35,688 nucleotides of DNA from Syntrophobacteraceae bacterium (GTDB lineage Bacteria; Desulfobacterota; Syntrophobacteria; Syntrophobacterales; Syntrophobacteraceae). The notes beneath the pieces were generated by a model. The model did not search any database and was not told the DNA's origin. It saw only the letters and a program-made list of their open reading frames with translations. The position numbers and the translations under genes are program-made. Location of the stretch: the NCBI GenBank assembly GCA_031292195.1, contig JARLHP010000246.1, forward strand, positions 1-35,688. Direction: 5' to 3'. Below, one piece after another: positions 32,044 to 35,688 of this stretch. Position 1 is the stretch's first letter; every line of letters starts with the position of its first letter.

Positions 32044-33549
32044 CTAGCCTCCGATCGCCCTGGCCGCATGTTCCAGCAACCCTTTGAGGGCCGGGGGCAG
32101 ATAGAGACCCAGGACCAGCACCGCCAGGCCGAGCACCAGCGGAGGGATTACCGTCAGCGCCGATTCGCCCGCGGGGGCCGGAAAATCTCCGACGCCCGGC
32201 AAGTCCGCCGCCGCCCGCTCCACGGGTGCGCCCTGGCACATCCTGAAGACTATGGCCGCCATGCCGATAAAAATGACGCTCAGCAGGACCAGATAGACCA
32301 CCGCAATGACGATCCGCCCCTGGTCCAAGGCCGATTTGAGGATGATCAACTCGCTCAGGAACGGCCCGAAGGGAGGTGAGCCGGTTATGGCCAGAAAGCC
32401 CGCCACCCACAGAACGCCGGAAATGGGCAGCAGTTTTGCCGCTCCCCTCACCTCCGGGGCGGACTTGGTTTTGTAGGCGGTTAGAATGTTTCCGGCCACC
32501 AGGAAGAGCATCCCCTTGGTCAGGGAGTGATTTACAGCGTGAAAGAGCGCGCCGAAATAGGCCGCGCCTCCCAACCCCACCGCCAGCGAGAGAATCCCCA
32601 TGTGCTCGATGCTCGAATAGGCCAGCATGCGCTTGTAATCGCTCTGAGCGACGATAAAGAGGGCCGCTACGGTCATGGAAAGAAGACCGAACCCCAGAAG
32701 GATGTGCTGCCCGAACTCTCCCAGCCCGGCGGCCTGGCACACCTGCAGGATTCTTAGCACCGCCAGGAAGGCGCAGTTTAGCAAAGCCCCGGAGAGCAGC
32801 GCGGACACCATCGAGGGCGCTTCGCTGTGCGCATCGGGAAGCCAGGTATGCATGGGAGCAAGCCCCAGCTTGGTTCCGTATCCTACGACCAGTAAAAGAA
32901 AGGCGACCTTCAGCCACAGCGGGTGCAGAAGACCCCCATGGGAGATAAGGCTGCTCAAAAGCAGGGGGACCGATTTATCCGGACCAAGCGTTGCGGCCAC
33001 GGCCAGGCAGAAATTCCCGAGAAGCGCCAGACCGATGCCCACCGAACAGATCATGAGGTACTTCCAGGTGGCTTCCAGGGACCTCCGATGCCGGTGAAAA
33101 TAGATGAGCGGCGCGCTGGAAAGGGTGGTGGCTTCCACCGCCACCCACAGCAGGCCGAAATCCTGTCCCAGGCAGACCAAGCTCATGGTGGCCAGAAAAA
33201 ACAGCAGGCAGCAGGTGAACGTGGCCTCGCGGGCATTGCTGAAAAGGAAGCCTCCCTCGAAGTCCTGGCGATTTCCCCAATCCTCTCTTTGGAAATACCC
33301 CACCGAATAGAAGGAAGCGGCCAGAAACAAGAAGCTCACGATGCTCAGGAAAAGCAGCCCCAGGTCGTCCAGCAGAAGCCAGCAGCCAAATGCGGGAGCA
33401 GGCCTGTGCACCCATGCCAGGCCCGTCAGCGCACAGTGGGCGACAGCGGTCGCCAGCAAAATCAGTCGGCGAAACCGGTCGGAGGGCACAAACAGGGCCG
33501 CGACGCCCGCTATAATCGGCAAAAGGAAAAAAAGCAGAATCATCGTCAT
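32044..33549 (-). CDS. hyfF: HyfF-like antiporter-type membrane subunit
   Basis: The 501-residue protein is a NuoM/NuoN/Mrp-like ion-translocating subunit with about 13-14 transmembrane helices. Motifs typical of HyfF are WVAVEATTLSSAPLIYF, then SLEATWKYLMICSVGIGLAL, 'KLGLAPMHTWLPDAHSEAPS', DYKRMLAYSSIEHMGI and the conserved Lys in HSLTKGMLFLVAGN. These include the Glu and Lys residues of the proton path. I start at 33549, where the hyfE stop and this ATG overlap as TGATG; an ATG two codons later is possible. The open frame extends upstream only as the shadow of hyfE. Confidence 0.92.
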   Translation of the reverse strand: MTMILLFFLLPIIAGVAALFVPSDRFRRLILLATAVAHCALTGLAWVHRPAPAFGCWLLLDDLGLLFLSIVSFLFLAASFYSVGYFQREDWGNRQDFEGGFLFSNAREATFTCCLLFFLATMSLVCLGQDFGLLWVAVEATTLSSAPLIYFHRHRRSLEATWKYLMICSVGIGLALLGNFCLAVAATLGPDKSVPLLLSSLISHGGLLHPLWLKVAFLLLVVGYGTKLGLAPMHTWLPDAHSEAPSMVSALLSGALLNCAFLAVLRILQVCQAAGLGEFGQHILLGFGLLSMTVAALFIVAQSDYKRMLAYSSIEHMGILSLAVGLGGAAYFGALFHAVNHSLTKGMLFLVAGNILTAYKTKSAPEVRGAAKLLPISGVLWVAGFLAITGSPPFGPFLSELIILKSALDQGRIVIAVVYLVLLSVIFIGMAAIVFRMCQGAPVERAAADLPGVGDFPAPAGESALTVIPPLVLGLAVLVLGLYLPPALKGLLEHAARAIGG

Positions 33550-34193
33550 CAATCTCGTAAGGCGCTCAGCCGGTCGGTGTCCATGTGGTCGAATTCCCGG
33601 CTGATATGAAAGATCGTGATGCCCATTACAAAAACGGCCATAAACGCGTCGAGCAAAATCCCCAGTTCCACCAGCAGCGGCTCGCTGAGAGCAAAAGCCA
33701 GGCCGAAAGCATAGATGCCGTTTTCCATCACCAGGTATCCCAGCACCTGGGTGAGGGCTTTGCGGCGGCTGACAATGACGAAAAGACCCACCATGATGGT
33801 GAACATGGCCAGCGGCAACACCATCGGGGAATGGTCCGGCACGGGCAGGGGAAGTTGCCTGCCAAACCACATTGCCGCCGCCAGCAGGACCGCCCCGATC
33901 ATGAGAGAGAGCGTGTAGCCCACCAGGGGCTCCATTTCGCGGCGAACGTTGGCGGAGCGAAGGGCGCGCAGCAGCAGCCAGGGAAAGAAAAAGCCTTTGA
34001 GTATCACTGTCGCGCCCGAAAGCGCGCACGCCCGCACCGTCAGGTAATGGGGGCCCACCAGCAGGGGCAGCATGCCCAGCAAAACGCCCTGGCAGGCTAC
34101 GGCATAGATGCAGGCCGAGATCCGGCTCGAGGCGATGAGCCTCAGATTGGTCAGGATCAGGATCGCGATCACCGCGTCGGTGAACAGTTTCAT
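33549..34193 (-). CDS. hyfE: HyfE-like membrane subunit
   Basis: The 214-residue membrane protein has about six transmembrane helices. It matches HyfE, which contains a NuoK-like part: 'QVLGYLVMENGIYAFGLAFA' with the membrane Glu of NuoK, and LGILLDAFMAVFVMGITIFHI. It begins one base after the hyfC stop and its own stop overlaps the hyfF start. The spacing shows strict operon organisation. Confidence 0.9.
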   Translation of the reverse strand: MKLFTDAVIAILILTNLRLIASSRISACIYAVACQGVLLGMLPLLVGPHYLTVRACALSGATVILKGFFFPWLLLRALRSANVRREMEPLVGYTLSLMIGAVLLAAAMWFGRQLPLPVPDHSPMVLPLAMFTIMVGLFVIVSRRKALTQVLGYLVMENGIYAFGLAFALSEPLLVELGILLDAFMAVFVMGITIFHISREFDHMDTDRLSALRD

Positions 34194-34194
34194 G

Positions 34195-35136
34195 TCAGCT
34201 CCAAAGTATCAGCGCCAGGGCGAAAGTGGAGAGGAATCCGGCGCTCACCAGCAACTGGGGAACGCGGGTGAGCCGCAACCTGGCCATTGCCGATTCGATA
34301 ACGCCGGTCAAAACGGCCAGAACGAAAAGGCCAAGAATGACCGCCCCGGCGTCCAGCCAGGTATTGCCGGTCCGGACCGGGACAAGCAGGCCGGCCAGAA
34401 GCGCGCCCAGGGCCCACAGCTTGAGGGAGGCCCCGTAGAGGATCATGGCGAAATCCGGCCCGCTGTGATCGAGCACCATTACTTCATGGATCATGGTGAG
34501 TTCGAGGTGGGTATTGGGATCGTCAAATGGCACGCGCGAGTTTTCGGCCAGAAAGACCACCAGGAGCGAACCTGCCACCATCAGCAGCGCCGGGCCGGAG
34601 CGCACCCAGGTGGCAAGGGACAAACGGGAATACATGGCGGAAAGCGAAAAGAGAAAACCATGAACCGGGGAGGCCGGGTTTCGTCCGGCAAGCCAGATGG
34701 TCGCCAGGGCCATCAAAAGGACCGGTTCGGCCAACGCCGAAAACTGCACTTCGCGGCTGGCCCCCATCCCTTCGAAGGCCGAACCGGTGTCCAGGGCGGC
34801 GATCACCGTAAAAAACCGCATGAGCCCCAGCAGATATGCCATGAGGATCAGGTCTCCGGGAAAGCTCACCGGGGCCGAAGCGCCTCCCAGCGGCAGCACC
34901 GTCAGCACGGCCACGGCCGAGACCAGGCCCACCACGGGGCCCGCCCGAAACACCCAACTGGTCGTGCGGCTGTAGACTCCGCCCTTCCTCACAAGCTTTG
35001 CCAGATCGTAGTAGAGCTGCAGGAGGGGCTGTCCGTCCCGGCCCGCAACCACGGCCTTGGTACGATTGATTATGCCCGGCAGAAGCGGGGCGAGCGCCAG
35101 GGCAAGCACGGGAAGCGCCAGTCGACCGTAGTTCAT
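34195..35136 (-). CDS. hyfC: HyfC/NuoH-like membrane subunit
   Basis: The 313-residue protein is the NuoH/HyfC/EchB-type subunit that links the soluble arm to the membrane arm. Conserved pieces include GRDGQPLLQLYYDLAKLVRK, DTGSAFEGMGASREVQFSA and 'RVPFDDPNTHLELTMIHEVM', which carry the acidic residues next to the quinone or proton entry site. It has about eight transmembrane helices. It starts 4 bases after the hyfB stop. Confidence 0.93.
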   Translation of the reverse strand: MNYGRLALPVLALALAPLLPGIINRTKAVVAGRDGQPLLQLYYDLAKLVRKGGVYSRTTSWVFRAGPVVGLVSAVAVLTVLPLGGASAPVSFPGDLILMAYLLGLMRFFTVIAALDTGSAFEGMGASREVQFSALAEPVLLMALATIWLAGRNPASPVHGFLFSLSAMYSRLSLATWVRSGPALLMVAGSLLVVFLAENSRVPFDDPNTHLELTMIHEVMVLDHSGPDFAMILYGASLKLWALGALLAGLLVPVRTGNTWLDAGAVILGLFVLAVLTGVIESAMARLRLTRVPQLLVSAGFLSTFALALILWS

Positions 35137-35140
35137 CGTG

Positions 35141-35688
35141 TTACCTCAAACACCAGATTAGAAGAACAAAGAGTGTCAGAGCAATGTAGAGAATATAGAG
35201 CTGCACACGGCCGGATTGCAAAAACCGGAGCATCAGCGCCACTTTTTCCACCGCCTTAAAGATCGGCCCGTATAGGCTCTTCAGGAAAAAATCCTCGGAG
35301 TGCGATTCGAACGCGGCGCCCTCGGGAAAGAACACGCCCGGGTCCCCGGAGTCGCCCGCCGGTCCCCCCCCCTTCAGGAAGGAGGGCTGGTGAGACCGAA
35401 TGCGCAAAATTGTTCCAAACATGGCGGTAAGAGGCTGAGCAAAAGAGGATGCGGTGTACTGCATGCTTGCCGCCGGCCTGGCATAGCCGCAATCCCAGGT
35501 GCCTTCGCTCGTGGAGATGGGACCCCGAAGAACTCGGCGACGAAACAGCGCGAGCAAAATCACCCCCAGGACCACCAGCCCGGATATGCTTGAGACTTTG
35601 AATAGAGCACTCGAAGCGGGGGCGAGGCCACTGCGCACCGCGTCGATCGAAAAACCGGAGACCGCCGCCACGGCATGGCCCAAAAACC
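35141..35688 (-). CDS. hyfB: HyfB-like antiporter-type subunit, C-terminal part (runs off the window)
   Basis: Only the last 180 or so residues lie in the window; the gene enters from the right edge. The visible part ends a NuoL-like domain and contains the HyfB signature 'TWDCGYARPAASMQYTASSF' followed by AQPLT, then an extension and a final transmembrane helix (LYILYIALTLFVLLIWCLR). The N-terminal antiporter core is outside the window. It is the first visible gene of the operon hyfB-C-E-F-G-I. Confidence 0.9.
   Translation of the reverse strand, partial: FLGHAVAAVSGFSIDAVRSGLAPASSALFKVSSISGLVVLGVILLALFRRRVLRGPISTSEGTWDCGYARPAASMQYTASSFAQPLTAMFGTILRIRSHQPSFLKGGGPAGDSGDPGVFFPEGAAFESHSEDFFLKSLYGPIFKAVEKVALMLRFLQSGRVQLYILYIALTLFVLLIWCLR

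Noticed and set aside
34108-35259. 383-codon open frame on the plus strand
   Set aside because: It is a shadow of the hyfC and hyfB genes; the composition is rich in Gly, Gln, His and Arg with no domains.

Overview
The window reads as chromosomal DNA of an anaerobic, probably sulfate-reducing or syntrophic, deltaproteobacterium (Desulfobacterota). The pointers are rubrerythrin, bacteriohemerythrin, a short-Q-loop cytochrome bd oxidase, an Ehr/Hyf-type membrane complex, moderately GC-rich coding DNA and many palindromic intergenic repeats. The family calls come from motifs read by eye. The taxonomic placement is inference.

Layout. 1-580: three kinds of short palindromic repeat. 581-6490 (minus strand): cydAB, rubrerythrin, a small conserved protein, an EAL-HDOD protein and a bacteriohemerythrin, which together form an oxygen-handling neighbourhood. 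6491-8700: a small membrane protein, then a graveyard of gene remnants (a RAYT/IS200-like transposase with an early stop joined to a frameshifted PhnB-like gene, and the tail of an IS110 transposase). 8759-12271: RNA-related genes (RRM protein, DUF3553 protein, small basic protein, DEAD-box helicase). 12699-13714: an intact vapBC pair and a second vapB cut by an IS3 fragment. 14060-15247: a MOT1-type molybdate/sulfate transporter. 15481-16941: an ECF sigma factor, a zinc-finger anti-sigma factor and a Spy/CpxP-like membrane-anchored sensor. 16987-19529: TrmO, a methyltransferase with an unrecognised C-terminal domain, and a Crp/Fnr regulator. A near-perfect Fnr-type operator lies 41.5 bases upstream of the predicted start of the methyltransferase transcript. 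20025-21845: a triple-HhH ComEA-like secreted protein, a small secreted protein and a YidB-like protein. 22162-26454: a sugar-phosphate operon gnd-pgi-pgl-rpiA. 26809-28567: two unrecognised envelope proteins. 29695-35688: a six-gene Hyf-like operon that runs off the right edge.

The most notable system is the right-hand operon. It has the full membrane arm and the electron-transfer subunit of a group 4 energy-converting hydrogenase, but its large subunit has SGDT where the first nickel-binding CGxC should be, and the C-terminal Cys pair is also broken. It is therefore best read as an energy-converting hydrogenase-related (Ehr) complex, not as a hydrogenase. Second are two candidate regulatory modules: the sigma/anti-sigma/sensor trio, whose sigma gene seems to begin at CTG, and the Crp/Fnr-methyltransferase pair. 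Four families of dispersed intergenic repeats recur across the window. One of them supplies the last 11 codons of rpiA.
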